From positions 3,286,001 to 3,350,000 of the forward strand of contig NZ_CP044523.1 in the NCBI RefSeq assembly GCF_008831545.1: a DNA stretch of 64,000 nucleotides, read 5' to 3'. This stretch comes from Halorussus halophilus. Lineage in GTDB: Archaea > Halobacteriota > Halobacteria > Halobacteriales > Haladaptataceae. Shown here piece after piece: positions 17,791-26,436 of the stretch (positions are counted from its first letter, which is position 1; each line of letters starts with the position of its first letter). Below the pieces are notes generated by a model, which was given only the letters and a program-made list of their open reading frames with translations, ran no database searches and was not told the origin of the DNA. The position numbers and the translations under genes were made by a program.

Positions 17791-17819
17791 CCATAAAGTG
17801 ATGATGCCTGATAATCACT
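17791..17819 (-). promoter_or_regulatory. TATA box with adjoining imperfect palindrome (HTH_10 gene)
   Basis: Minus-strand CTTTATG (17791-17797) is 30 bases ahead of the ATG at 17764. Abutting it is AGTGAT(11 bases)ATCACT (17797-17819), an imperfect 23-base palindrome at the BRE side of the TATA box, a position where a bound protein could activate or block TFB binding. Confidence 0.4.
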
Positions 17820-18001
17820 GCACGGTAGCCCGCTGTCGGGACTGCACGTCACGTTTACACGAGACCACTTCGACCGTCTCACCCCGTCGAAACCGCTAAA
17901 CAAAGTTATCGAGAAACTCACTCTCCGAGTGTTACACCTGACGAGGAAGCCTGACTAGGCAAGTAGGCTCGAAACAGACGTGCGAGAGACTATAGAGTCT
18001 G

Positions 18002-19426
18002 TTACCGATTCAGCGTGTGAATCGCGTGCCCCAACGCATTCTCCGCCGCTTCCATCACAGCCTCGCCCAAGGTCGGGTGCGTGTGAATCGTCGCCGCAAC
18101 GTCCTCCAGCGTGGCACCCATCTCGATTGCGAGTCCAATCTCGGCAATCAACTCGGAGGCTTCTGGTCCCACAATCTGGGCGCCCAGAATGAAACCGCTC
18201 GGTTCGTCCGCAACAATCCGCACGAAGCCGTCCGCGTGGCCCGTCGTCAGCGCGCGACCGGAGGCGTTGAACGGGAACTTGCCGACCGCTGGCTCGAAGC
18301 CCTGCTCTTCGGCCTCGGCCTCAGTAAGTCCCACAGTACCGATTTCGGGGTCGGTGAAGACGGCCGCCGGAACTGCTTGGTAGTCCAGCGCCGAGGGTTC
18401 GCCTGCGATGACCTCAGCGGCGACCTGCCCTTCCTTGCTGGCCTTGTGCGCGAGCATCGGTTCGCCCGCCACGTCGCCGATGGCGTAGATGTGGTCTTTC
18501 TCGGTGCGAGCGCGGTTGTCCGTCTCGATGAAGCCAGCCTCGTTCGTCTCGATGCCAGCGTTGTCGAGTTCGAGCGTGTCCGTGACCGGACTGCGACCGA
18601 CCGCGACCAGCACCTTCTCCGCGCCATATTCCGCGACGTTGCCGTCTTCGTCCTCGGTCATGACGGTGATGCCGTCGCCGGACTCCTCCCACTCGCTTGC
18701 GCCTTCGCCGAAGTGGAAGTCGATGCCGAGTTCGTCGGCTTTCTTTTTGACAGGGCGCGCGAGGTCGTCTTCGTAGCCCGGCAGCACGGAGTCGAGCATC
18801 TCCACGACCGTAACGTCGGTGCCGAGTTTGGCGAAGACGCCCGCGAGTTCCATGCCGATGTAGCCCGCGCCGACGATGACGAGGCTCTCCGGGACTTCGT
18901 CCAGCGCGAGTGCCTGCCGGGAGTCCAGCACAGGGTCGTCGCTGAACGAGAAGCCGGGAATCTCGATTGGGCGACTTCCAGTCGAAATAATGGCCTCCTC
19001 GAACTCGACGGTCTCGGAGCCTTGACCCTCGCCGCCGTGGACGATTCGGGCACTGTTCTCGTTGGCGAACTCCGCGCGGCCCTCCATCAGCGAGACGCCG
19101 TTGGCCTTGCAGAGCTTCTCGACGCCGCCGGTGAGTTGGTCCACGACGCCGTCTTTCCAGCCGACCATCTCGTCCATCTCGACGTCGGGGTCGGCGTAGA
19201 TGCCCATCTCCTCGGCGTCGCCCGCCTCGTGGGCGAGGTCCGAGGCCGTAATCATCGCCTTCGACGGGATACAGCCGTAGTTCAGACAAGTCCCACCGTA
19301 GGCGTCCTTTTCGACCAGCGTTACGTCCTTGCCGAGTTGGCCCGCGCGAATCGCGGCGACGTAGCCGCCCGGTCCCGCGCCGATGACCAACACGTCCGTT
19401 CCAGTAGAGATGTCTCCAACGACCAT
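18002..19426 (-). CDS. lpdA: Dihydrolipoyl dehydrogenase (E3)
   Basis: A 474-aa FAD disulfide oxidoreductase that reoxidises dihydrolipoamide on the E2 subunit of 2-oxoacid dehydrogenase complexes, passing electrons to NAD+. The FAD-binding motif is VLVIGAGPGGYVAAIRAGQLG (GAGPGG 16-21); the redox-active disulfide is C47/C52 in GGTCLNYGCIPSKAMI; the NAD-binding motif is VIVGAGYIGMELAGVFAKLG; the catalytic His-Glu pair is in HTHPTLGEAVMEA. Complete. It lies about 3 kb downstream of the E1/E2 operon on the same strand, separated by an acyl-CoA dehydrogenase and an opposite-strand methyltransferase gene, so it is probably transcribed on its own. Confidence 0.96.
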   Translation of the reverse strand: MVVGDISTGTDVLVIGAGPGGYVAAIRAGQLGKDVTLVEKDAYGGTCLNYGCIPSKAMITASDLAHEAGDAEEMGIYADPDVEMDEMVGWKDGVVDQLTGGVEKLCKANGVSLMEGRAEFANENSARIVHGGEGQGSETVEFEEAIISTGSRPIEIPGFSFSDDPVLDSRQALALDEVPESLVIVGAGYIGMELAGVFAKLGTDVTVVEMLDSVLPGYEDDLARPVKKKADELGIDFHFGEGASEWEESGDGITVMTEDEDGNVAEYGAEKVLVAVGRSPVTDTLELDNAGIETNEAGFIETDNRARTEKDHIYAIGDVAGEPMLAHKASKEGQVAAEVIAGEPSALDYQAVPAAVFTDPEIGTVGLTEAEAEEQGFEPAVGKFPFNASGRALTTGHADGFVRIVADEPSGFILGAQIVGPEASELIAEIGLAIEMGATLEDVAATIHTHPTLGEAVMEAAENALGHAIHTLNR

Positions 19427-19983
19427 CTACGTGGAAAATCGGGCTTCTGTGTGAAAAATCAGGCGGATTTTGCGGTGGGAAGTGTGTGTTATCGTAGCAC
19501 GCATAGCGGCCACGAATTCGGTTGCTCGGTGCGTTCCGACCGCGAACCTTCGGTCACCGTTCACTCTCCGAACGGGAATGTTTTAGTTACAAGTGAGAAA
19601 AGCAGTTGATACGTTGAACAACGGCTACGGGTCGAACTCGTAACTGCGGGCACTCGCAGAACGAGGTCGGCTGACTCGCCAACTGTGGGCGGTTCGACGA
19701 CACGACCGAACGTGAGCGGTCGTGATTCAGTCGGGCCGTCACGCTGTTTGGTACTTGGCTCCGCGCCCTGCGCGTAGCTGTGTCTGTGCCGCTTCTCTCG
19801 GTCACGACGCTTCGCGTAGCGCGTGGGTTGCTTCGTTCGTCAACAGCCCGAAGTTAGCCGACTCAACGCAATGCACGCAACCGTTCGACTACGACAGCAC
19901 CGCCACCGACAGCACCCCGTCAACCGACTTCCGACAGACGACGCCGAGACGGAGAGCCAGCAATCGAACCGGGGGTGGAAACA
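19427..19983. other. Intergenic region, no gene recognised
   Basis: About 560 bases between divergently transcribed lpdA and the RsmC-like gene. Open frames on both strands are Arg/Ser-rich, low in Asp/Glu, and look like non-coding haloarchaeal DNA. A TATA-like GTTTTAGTTAC at 19578-19588 is far from either start. No tRNA, repeat array or strong hairpin was seen. The region could hide a small RNA, which I cannot test. Confidence 0.5.
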
Positions 19984-21111
19984 ATGAGGCACGCGCCCTA
20001 CGAACTCGCCCTCGAATCACACGTCACCGACGCCCGGTCACAGTACTTGTTTCACACTGCCGACGGCGTCGTCTCGAAGCAGTCGTTTCGAGACGCAGAA
20101 CTGCTGATACTCGAATCGCTATGGGACCGTGAACTTGGGCATGTTCTCTGTCCGCAAGCGAACTACGGCGTCGTCGGCGTAATTCTCGCCGACACCGCCG
20201 ACAGCGTCGAGATGACAGAGACCAGTGCCCGTGCTTCCCGACTGTGCGAGCGCAACGTTCGAGAAAACGACGTCGAAGCATCAGTCTCCCTCCGTGCGGA
20301 CCTCACGACGCTCGAACCGAAGTTCGACACAGTCGCCTACGCTCCCAAGCGATACACGCCAATCACAGTCGGAAAGCAGCGCATCGCGGACGCACTCTCC
20401 GTGCTTCGACCCGGTGGGAGCCTCTACCTCGCCGCGTCGAAGGAAACCGGACTCAACAGGTACGAGGAGCAACTGTGCGACATAGCGGGGAGCGTTACCT
20501 GCCTCGCCGACCGGAACGGCTATCGACTGTTCGAAGCGACCCGACCCCGAGTCTTCGAACCACCGTCCTACGTCACGTTCCGAACGCTCGAACCGACTGT
20601 CGCTGGCGAAGGCCTCCAACTCGTGACGACGCCCGGACTGTTCGCTGCGGACGGACTCGACGATGGGACGCGGTTGTTGCTGGAGAGTAGCACCGTCGAG
20701 GAAGGTGACCGCGTCCTCGACATCGCCTGCGGTTACGGTGCAATCGGGACCTACGTCGCGCTCGCCGTAGACTGCGAGGTCTGGCTCAGCGACGATGACG
20801 TGGTCGCAACTTCGTGCGCAAAGCGGAGCCTTCGAGCGTCAGGAGCGGAGGGGACAGTCGTGACCGCAGACTGCACCGAGGGAGTCGCAGGCGCGACCTT
20901 CGACAAGGTCTTCAGCAACCCGCCGACATACGCGGGCAACGGTGTCCTCTCCGAGTTGTTCGCAGGTGTCCACGACGTACTCGCTCCGGATGGAGAGTTA
21001 ACCTTCGTCCGTCACGAAGCACTTTCTCTCCGAGAGCATCTTTCCCAGTTCAGCGTCGTCGAACGACTGCGTACCGGCCGAGAACACGAGGTGGTCTGCG
21101 CGAGACCGTAA
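19984..21111 (+). CDS. RsmC/RlmG-like methyltransferase (duplicated MTase fold)
   Basis: A 375-aa protein with the two-domain plan of 16S/23S rRNA guanine-N2 methyltransferases. The N-terminal half is a degenerate methyltransferase-like domain; the C-terminal half is catalytic, with SAM motif VLDIACGYGAIGTYVALAV and substrate motif VFSNPPTYAGNGVLSELFAGVHDVL. The NPPT at the active site (usually NPPF in RsmC) is the expected N-P-P-x type for methylating an exocyclic amine. GTG at 19975 is possible, but the ATG at 19984 is preferred. It is transcribed opposite to the dehydrogenase genes on either side and is functionally unrelated to them as far as can be seen. Confidence 0.8.
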   Translation: MRHAPYELALESHVTDARSQYLFHTADGVVSKQSFRDAELLILESLWDRELGHVLCPQANYGVVGVILADTADSVEMTETSARASRLCERNVRENDVEASVSLRADLTTLEPKFDTVAYAPKRYTPITVGKQRIADALSVLRPGGSLYLAASKETGLNRYEEQLCDIAGSVTCLADRNGYRLFEATRPRVFEPPSYVTFRTLEPTVAGEGLQLVTTPGLFAADGLDDGTRLLLESSTVEEGDRVLDIACGYGAIGTYVALAVDCEVWLSDDDVVATSCAKRSLRASGAEGTVVTADCTEGVAGATFDKVFSNPPTYAGNGVLSELFAGVHDVLAPDGELTFVRHEALSLREHLSQFSVVERLRTGREHEVVCARP

Positions 21112-21154
21112 CCAGGATACTCCGTTCTCCCACTCCCTCCGACAAAACACCCTT

Positions 21155-22285
21155 TCAGCCGTCGTACACCGCGTCCGCCAGCGTATTCCGATGCAGTTCG
21201 TTCGGCCCGCCAGCGATGGTCAGCAATCTGGCGTCCCGTAGGTACCGTTCGACGTGATGCTCCTTCGTGTATCCCTTCCCACCGTGGAGTTGCATCGCGT
21301 CGTTGGCGTTGTCCACGGCGGCCTCTGTCGCGTGAACTTTCGCCATCGCGAACTCGCGGGTCGGGTCCTCACCGCGGTCTGCTCTATCGGCGGCGCGGAG
21401 CGTCAGCAAGCGCGCCGAATCGACCCGCTGAGCCATCTCGCCGACGCGCCACCGGACGCCCTGAAAGTCGCCGATAGACTGGTCGAACTGCTCGCGCTCG
21501 CTGGTGTAGGCCACAGTATCCTCCAGCGCGGCGCGGGCGATGCCGACGCCGCGCGCCGGGACGTTGACGCCGTTGTGAATCTGGCCGCGCTGGCGGAGGG
21601 CGTGCCCCTCTTCGCCGACGAGGTTCTCTGCGGGGACGCGAACGTCTTCGAGTCGGACGCGAGGGGATTTCACCGTGCGAGCGCCGAGCGTCTCCCACAC
21701 TTCCTCGACTTCGAACTGCTCGGTGGGAACCAGAAACGCGCTGACGTTCTGGGACGTGTCGCTATCGACACCGGTCTTCGCGTAGGTCAGGACGACATCC
21801 GCGTGCAGGAAGTTCGTCACCCACTGTTTGTGGCCGTTCAGCACCCACTCGCCGCCTTCCTTGGTGGCTGTGGTCTCCATCCGGGACTTGTCCGACCCGG
21901 CGTTTGCTTCCGTCAATCCCAGGACGCCGACGGTTTCGTAGGTCGCCATCTCGGGGAGATACTGCTCTTTCTGCGCCTCGGTTCCGAACCGCTCGATTAC
22001 GGTGGCGACGCCGAGATTCAACGCGAGCGCACTGGCGACGGTCATCTGTCCAGCGGCGAGTTCTTCGGTGAGGACGACCAGTTCGACCAGTCCCTCGCCG
22101 CGGCCGCCGTACTCCTCAGGGAGCGTGAGACCGGTGTATTTCCGGTCGCCGAGTTTCTGGAGTATCTCTTCGGGATACTCCTCGTTTCGGTCGGCTTCGA
22201 TAGCTTTCGGCCGGATTTCGCGCTCGGTGAACTCCCGAACTTCCTCGCGGAGCGTTCGCTGGGGCTCTGTCAGTTGGAAGGGCAT
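21155..22285 (-). CDS. Acyl-CoA dehydrogenase
   Basis: A 376-aa FAD enzyme introducing the alpha-beta double bond into acyl-CoA. Recognisable blocks: N-terminal FQLTEPQRTLREEVREFTEREI, FAD-contact GVLGLTEANAGSDKSRMET, the middle beta domain with WVTNFLHADVVLTYAKT, and the C-terminal MQLHGGKGYTKEHHVERYLRDAR. An in-frame upstream extension of 21 residues looks non-coding; a TATA-like GCTATTAC lies about 30 bases before the ATG at 22285. It sits 114 bases downstream of the E2 gene on the same strand. Together with a branched-chain-type 2-oxoacid dehydrogenase it would be the next step in valine/isoleucine/leucine breakdown; chain specificity is inference from context. Confidence 0.92.
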   Translation of the reverse strand: MPFQLTEPQRTLREEVREFTEREIRPKAIEADRNEEYPEEILQKLGDRKYTGLTLPEEYGGRGEGLVELVVLTEELAAGQMTVASALALNLGVATVIERFGTEAQKEQYLPEMATYETVGVLGLTEANAGSDKSRMETTATKEGGEWVLNGHKQWVTNFLHADVVLTYAKTGVDSDTSQNVSAFLVPTEQFEVEEVWETLGARTVKSPRVRLEDVRVPAENLVGEEGHALRQRGQIHNGVNVPARGVGIARAALEDTVAYTSEREQFDQSIGDFQGVRWRVGEMAQRVDSARLLTLRAADRADRGEDPTREFAMAKVHATEAAVDNANDAMQLHGGKGYTKEHHVERYLRDARLLTIAGGPNELHRNTLADAVYDG

Positions 22286-22399
22286 GCGCCGACACACGGC
22301 GGGCAGGCAGTAATAGCTTCGCCAGCAGAGAATGACCACCGCGAGCAACAGCGACGAAGAACGAAAACAGGTAGAGAAGTCAGACGGGAGCGACCGAAC

Positions 22400-23902
22400 T
22401 CACTCCAGCAGGAGCAGGTTCGGGTTGTGCAGGTACTCCAGCACCGTGTTGGCGAACTCCGCCGCCACCGCGCCGTCGATGATGCGGTGGTCGATGGACA
22501 GGGAAATCGGGAGCGTGTAGCGCGCTTCGACTTCGCCGTCCACGACGGTTGGACGCTGTTTGAGTTCTCCCAGACCCATGATGGCCACCTCCGGGTGGTT
22601 GATAATCGGCGTCGCGTACTCGCCGCCGATGGCACCGAAGTTGGTGATTGTGAAGGTGCCGCCCTGCATCTCCTCGCGGGCGATGGAGCGGTCCCGGGCC
22701 TTCTGGACCTTCTCGTTCATGTCCGAGGCGATTTGGAGCATATCCTTCTTGTCCACGTCGTCCACGACGGGAACCATCAGGCCGTGGTCCGTGCCGACGG
22801 CCACGCCGATGTTGTAGTAGTTCTTCAGGACGATTTCGTCGTTCTCCTCGTCCAGCGCGGAGTTGAGGTAGGGGTACTCCTTGAGCGCGGCCACGATGGC
22901 CTTCATGATGAACGGCATGTAGGTCAGGTGGATACCCCGCTCTTCGGCGACTTCCTTCAGGTCCGCGCGCGTCTCGACCAGTTCCGTCACGTCGATGGAG
23001 TCGTGGTGGGTGACGTGGGGCGCGGTGTACTTCGAGTTCTCCATCTGCTTGCCGATGGTGCGTCGGATACCCTTGTAGGCCACGCGCTCCTCGCGCGGGC
23101 CTGTCTCGCCAGCGGCGAGTGCGGCGGAGTCCGCGGCTTGGGCCTGCTGTTGAGCCTCGGCGTACTCCGTGACCGCTTCGGGCGTGACGAACGCTTGGCC
23201 GTCTCGCTCCTCGGTCGAGGGCACGGCGTTGATATCGATGCCCTGCTCCTCGGCCATGCGTCGGGTCGCAGGTGCGGCCAGCGTCTTCTCACGGTCTGCG
23301 GATTCGACCTGTGCGGGTGCGCCACCCGCGGCCCCGCCTGCGGCCGACGCTGGTGGTTCCTCGACTTCAGCCGGTTCGAAGTCGCTCTCGTCGTCGGACT
23401 CCGCTGCGTCTGCGGTCGCTGCGTCCTCGCCACCGGATTCCGCCGCAGTTCGAACGTCGTTCTCGGTCACGCGGCCGCTCGGGCCGGTTCCCTCGACTGT
23501 CGTGATGTCTACGCCGAGTTCGCGGGCCAATCGGCGCGCGCTCGGTGCGGCGAAGACACGGCCGTCACTAGTCGAGGTTTCTTCGGATTCTTCGTCCGCC
23601 GAGACTTCCGGCTCTTCGGAGACTTCTTCCTGCGATTCTGCGGTCTCGCTCGTGTCGTCTTCGCCTTCGACGTTGAAGGTGATGATGACCGAGCCGACCT
23701 TGACCATCTCGCCCTCGTCGGGGATGATTTCGCGGACCGTGCCGTTGACCGGCGACGGGACCTCCACGATGGCCTTGTCGGTCTCGACTTCGGCGACCGC
23801 TTGGTCTTCGGAGACTTCGTCGCCCTCCTCGACCAGCCAACTGACGATTTCGCCCTCTGCGACACCTTCGCCAACGTCGGGAAGCTTGAACTCGCGTACC
23901 AT
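22400..23902 (-). CDS. pdhC: 2-oxoacid dehydrogenase E2 (dihydrolipoyl acyltransferase)
   Basis: A 500-aa core component that carries acyl groups on lipoyl-lysine and transfers them to CoA. The lipoyl domain (1-80) has VETDKAIVEVPSP with lipoylated K43. Then come acidic linkers and two peripheral-subunit-binding-like segments: AAPSARRLARELGVDITTVE (118-137, followed by GTGPSGRVTENDV) and AAPATRRMAEEQGIDINAVP (208-227). The catalytic domain (about 265-500) ends with SLSIDHRIIDGAVAAEF, catalytic H472. It is one base downstream of the E1beta stop, thus co-transcribed. The duplicate E1/E3-binding segment is unusual. Whether the substrate is pyruvate or a branched-chain 2-oxoacid cannot be read; symbol follows general usage. 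Confidence 0.94.
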   Translation of the reverse strand: MVREFKLPDVGEGVAEGEIVSWLVEEGDEVSEDQAVAEVETDKAIVEVPSPVNGTVREIIPDEGEMVKVGSVIITFNVEGEDDTSETAESQEEVSEEPEVSADEESEETSTSDGRVFAAPSARRLARELGVDITTVEGTGPSGRVTENDVRTAAESGGEDAATADAAESDDESDFEPAEVEEPPASAAGGAAGGAPAQVESADREKTLAAPATRRMAEEQGIDINAVPSTEERDGQAFVTPEAVTEYAEAQQQAQAADSAALAAGETGPREERVAYKGIRRTIGKQMENSKYTAPHVTHHDSIDVTELVETRADLKEVAEERGIHLTYMPFIMKAIVAALKEYPYLNSALDEENDEIVLKNYYNIGVAVGTDHGLMVPVVDDVDKKDMLQIASDMNEKVQKARDRSIAREEMQGGTFTITNFGAIGGEYATPIINHPEVAIMGLGELKQRPTVVDGEVEARYTLPISLSIDHRIIDGAVAAEFANTVLEYLHNPNLLLLE

Positions 23903-23903
23903 G

Positions 23904-24908
23904 TTAGAAGTTCACCGCGTCGCGGATGCCTTCCTTGATGCGGGCCGGTTCTGGCAGGTAGTAGTCTTCGAGCGCGTACAGCGGGAACGGCGTGTCGAAA
24001 CCGGTGATGCGTTCGATGGGAGCCTCCTGATAGAGGAGCGCTTCCTCCTGAATCGTCGCGGCGATTTCGCCAGCGAGACCGCCCGTCTTGGGTGCCTCGT
24101 GGACGACTGCCGCGCGACCCGTCTTCTTGAACGACTCGACAATGGTGTCGGTGTCGAGCGGCGAGACGGTGCGGATGTCCACGACTTCCACGTCGATTTC
24201 GCCTTCCAACTGCTCTGCGGCTTCCATCGTCGGTCGAGTCATCGCACCCCACGTGAACACCGAGATGTCGGTGCCTTCCTTGCGGGTCGCGGCCTCACCG
24301 AGCGGCACTTCGTAGTCCTCCTCGGGCACGTCACCGCGGAACGCGCGGTAGATGAGCTTCGGTTCGAGGAAGATGACCGGGTCCGGGTCGCGGATGGCCG
24401 AGATGAGCATCCCCTTCGTGTCGTAGGGCGTACTCGGCATGGCGACTTTCAGACCGGGCTGGTGGGTGTAGAACGCCTCCATCGACTCGGAGTGGTGCTC
24501 CGGCGCGCGGATGCCACCGCCGTACGGTGCGCGAACGACCATCGGACAGGTGAACCGACCGCGACTCCGGGTACGGAGACGTGCGGCGTGACTGACTATT
24601 TGGTCGAACGCGGGGTACATGAACCCGGAGAACTGCATCTCGGGGACCGGCTTTAGGCCGTAGGCGGCCATGCCGATTGCGGTGCCGACGATGCCGGATT
24701 CCGCGAGCGGCGTGTCGATGACGCGGTCCTCGCCGAACTCCTCGTAGAGGCCCTCGGTGGCGCGGAAGACGCCGCCGTTCTTCCCGACGTCCTCGCCCAT
24801 CACGAGCACGTCTTCGTCCTGCTTCATTTCGGTGTACAGACCGTCTCGAACGGCCTGCACGAGCGTGAGATTCTGCGTCTCTTGTTCGTGGTCCTGAGTT
24901 TGACTCAT
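23904..24908 (-). CDS. pdhB: 2-oxoacid dehydrogenase E1 component, beta subunit
   Basis: A 334-aa partner of E1alpha in the thiamine diphosphate-dependent decarboxylase of the complex. Typical blocks: LTLVQAVRDGLYTEMKQDEDV, VMGEDVGKNGGVFRAT, FGEDRVIDTPLAESGIVGTAIGMA, and the C-terminal ITGFDTPFPLYALEDYYLPE. A Shine-Dalgarno-like GGAGGAG at the very end of the E1alpha gene is about 6 bases ahead of this ATG, unusual in a genome with many leaderless genes and fitting for an internal operon cistron. The intergenic gaps on either side are 1-3 bases. Confidence 0.95.
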   Translation of the reverse strand: MSQTQDHEQETQNLTLVQAVRDGLYTEMKQDEDVLVMGEDVGKNGGVFRATEGLYEEFGEDRVIDTPLAESGIVGTAIGMAAYGLKPVPEMQFSGFMYPAFDQIVSHAARLRTRSRGRFTCPMVVRAPYGGGIRAPEHHSESMEAFYTHQPGLKVAMPSTPYDTKGMLISAIRDPDPVIFLEPKLIYRAFRGDVPEEDYEVPLGEAATRKEGTDISVFTWGAMTRPTMEAAEQLEGEIDVEVVDIRTVSPLDTDTIVESFKKTGRAAVVHEAPKTGGLAGEIAATIQEEALLYQEAPIERITGFDTPFPLYALEDYYLPEPARIKEGIRDAVNF

Positions 24909-24911
24909 AGA

Positions 24912-26021
24912 TTACTCCTCCAGCATCGCTTCGTCGCCGTACTGTTCACGGATTCGCTCGAACCAGTCGAGTTGCTGTTCCAGTCGCTTGGGCATGTCCG
25001 CGTAGACCTGCGTGAATATCTCTGCGGGGTCGGGTCGCTCGACTGCTTCTGCCTCGTCGATGGCGTCGGCGACCTTCTCTTGAATGTCCGCCTCGATTTC
25101 TTCGACTGTCTCGTCGTCCAGAATGCCCTCGCCACGGAGGTACTTCTCCAGTCGCGGAATCGGGTCCTTCTGCTTCCACTCCTCGACTTCGTCCTCGTCG
25201 CGGTAGACGGAGGGGTCGTCGGCAGTCGTGTGCGCACCGAAGCGGTACTGGACCGCCTCGATGAGCGTCGGGCGAAGTTCGCCCTCGTCCGGGTCTTTCG
25301 CCTTGTCGAGTGCTTCTTTCGTCGCCTTGTAGACGGCGAGCGGGTCCATTCCGTCAACCTGAACGCCTTGGAAACCGTACGCTTCTGCCTTCTGAGCGAT
25401 GGTCTCGCTGGCGGTCTGTCGCTCGCGGGGCACCGAGATAGCCCACTGGTTGTTGTTACAGAAGAACACCGTCGGCGTGTCGAAGACGCCCGCGAAGTTC
25501 AGTCCCTCGTGGAAGTCACCCTCGCTCGTCGCGCCGTCGCCGAAGTAGCAGAGGAACCCTTTGTTCTCGCCCTTCAACTTCGATGCCCACGACGCGCCCG
25601 TCGCGTGGGGAATCTGGGTCGCAATCGGCACTGCGACGGTGAAGATGTTCGCGTCGTCGGGGATGGCGTTGCCCTGTTCGTGGCCCATCCAGTACAGGAG
25701 CGTCTGTTTCAGCGACAGGCCGCGGTTGAGTGCGGCACCGTGTTCGCGGTAACTCGGGAATAGCCAGTCGTCGTCGGCCAGCGCGAACGCGCTCCCGATT
25801 TGGGCACCCTCTTGGCCCGACAGCGGCGGATACGTACCCATCCGGCCCTGTCGTTGCAGACTGACTGCTCGCTCGTCGAAGTGGCGAGCCAGTCGCATCT
25901 GGCGGTACATCGTGATGAGCTCCTCATCGGAGAGGTCGGGGACTTCCGCGCCCTCTACTACGTTGCCGTCCTCGTCCAAGACCTGTACGCGGTCTTGGGG
26001 GTCTTGGTGTACAACACTCAC
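24912..26021 (-). CDS. pdhA: 2-oxoacid dehydrogenase E1 component, alpha subunit
   Basis: A 369-aa subunit carrying the thiamine diphosphate fold: [17 protein letters not shown] (161-177) to [11 protein letters not shown] (186-196) is the GDG...NN TPP/Mg motif. [18 protein letters not shown] and [13 protein letters not shown] are standard. The gene starts with GTG right behind a TATA box embedded in a 23-base palindrome, so transcription begins at or near the start codon; this is the first gene of the E1alpha-E1beta-E2 operon. Haloarchaea oxidise pyruvate mainly by ferredoxin oxidoreductases, and a Haloferax 2-oxoacid dehydrogenase complex has been linked to growth on isoleucine, so a branched-chain role is likely. 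Confidence 0.95.
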   Translation of the reverse strand: MSVVHQDPQDRVQVLDEDGNVVEGAEVPDLSDEELITMYRQMRLARHFDERAVSLQRQGRMGTYPPLSGQEGAQIGSAFALADDDWLFPSYREHGAALNRGLSLKQTLLYWMGHEQGNAIPDDANIFTVAVPIATQIPHATGASWASKLKGENKGFLCYFGDGATSEGDFHEGLNFAGVFDTPTVFFCNNNQWAISVPRERQTASETIAQKAEAYGFQGVQVDGMDPLAVYKATKEALDKAKDPDEGELRPTLIEAVQYRFGAHTTADDPSVYRDEDEVEEWKQKDPIPRLEKYLRGEGILDDETVEEIEADIQEKVADAIDEAEAVERPDPAEIFTQVYADMPKRLEQQLDWFERIREQYGDEAMLEE

Positions 26022-26033
26022 GGTCGAACCCGT

Positions 26034-26056
26034 CCTGACATATTAGATAAGTCAGG
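26034..26056 (-). promoter_or_regulatory. Palindromic operator overlapping the E1/E2 operon TATA box
   Basis: CCTGACATATTAGATAAGTCAGG: 9 of 11 base pairs are Watson-Crick complementary around the central base, with six-base GC-containing arms CCTGAC/GTCAGG. The minus-strand TATA element (TTATCTAATA, 26041-26050) lies inside it, about 25 bases before the GTG start. A dimeric repressor bound here would exclude TBP. Confidence 0.55.
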
Positions 26057-26436
26057 CGCGCGCATTATAGGGTTTTCGTAACCAACTTTCCATAGGTATT
26101 ATTCTCCCGCCATTTTCCGGTGGAAATCCACAGTAACACCGGCGTGAAAACTTAACTTCCGCAATTATATCGGTGAATATCCACGTTCGTCTAACGGTAA
26201 TGGTCGTTCGGTGGGGTTGGGTGGACGAACGGCAAGAATTGCGTGATTTTCGCCAATTTCGGTAGACGGGAACGGATTCGAATGTGAATAGCTACCACAG
26301 TCCAGCTTGATTTAGAAAGTGAGGTGGTGGCGTGCAGAATTCGAAGTCTCGTAAGTGAGCGGCGCGTTCTCAGGCGCAGGGAGAAAGATTACACCGAAGC
26401 CCTTCGAGCTTCCCTTCTCACGGCTTCGCCGTTCGC
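26057..26436. other. Intergenic region between pdhA promoter and lipA
   Basis: No gene seen. It holds a short inverted repeat TTTCC-GGT-GGAAA (26114-26126), AT-rich patches (CAATTATATCGG, around 26163), and from about 26394 on a cluster of hairpin-forming stretches with CTTCG-like loops that runs into the 3' end of lipA. Those hairpins may end lipA transcripts. Confidence 0.5.

Noticed and set aside
19722-20132. 136-aa open frame in the lpdA upstream region
   Set aside because: Low in acidic residues, overlaps the start of the RsmC-like gene in another frame, and shows no family resemblance.
20875-21111. Frameshift or damage in the RsmC-like gene because NPPT differs from NPPF
   Set aside because: The frame is complete and the downstream region is intact; Thr at this place is a tolerated variant.
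21254-23938. 894-aa plus-strand open frame opposite acyl-CoA dehydrogenase and E2
   Set aside because: It spans two well-supported minus-strand genes and the gap between them, and its sequence is the reverse-frame shadow of those genes.
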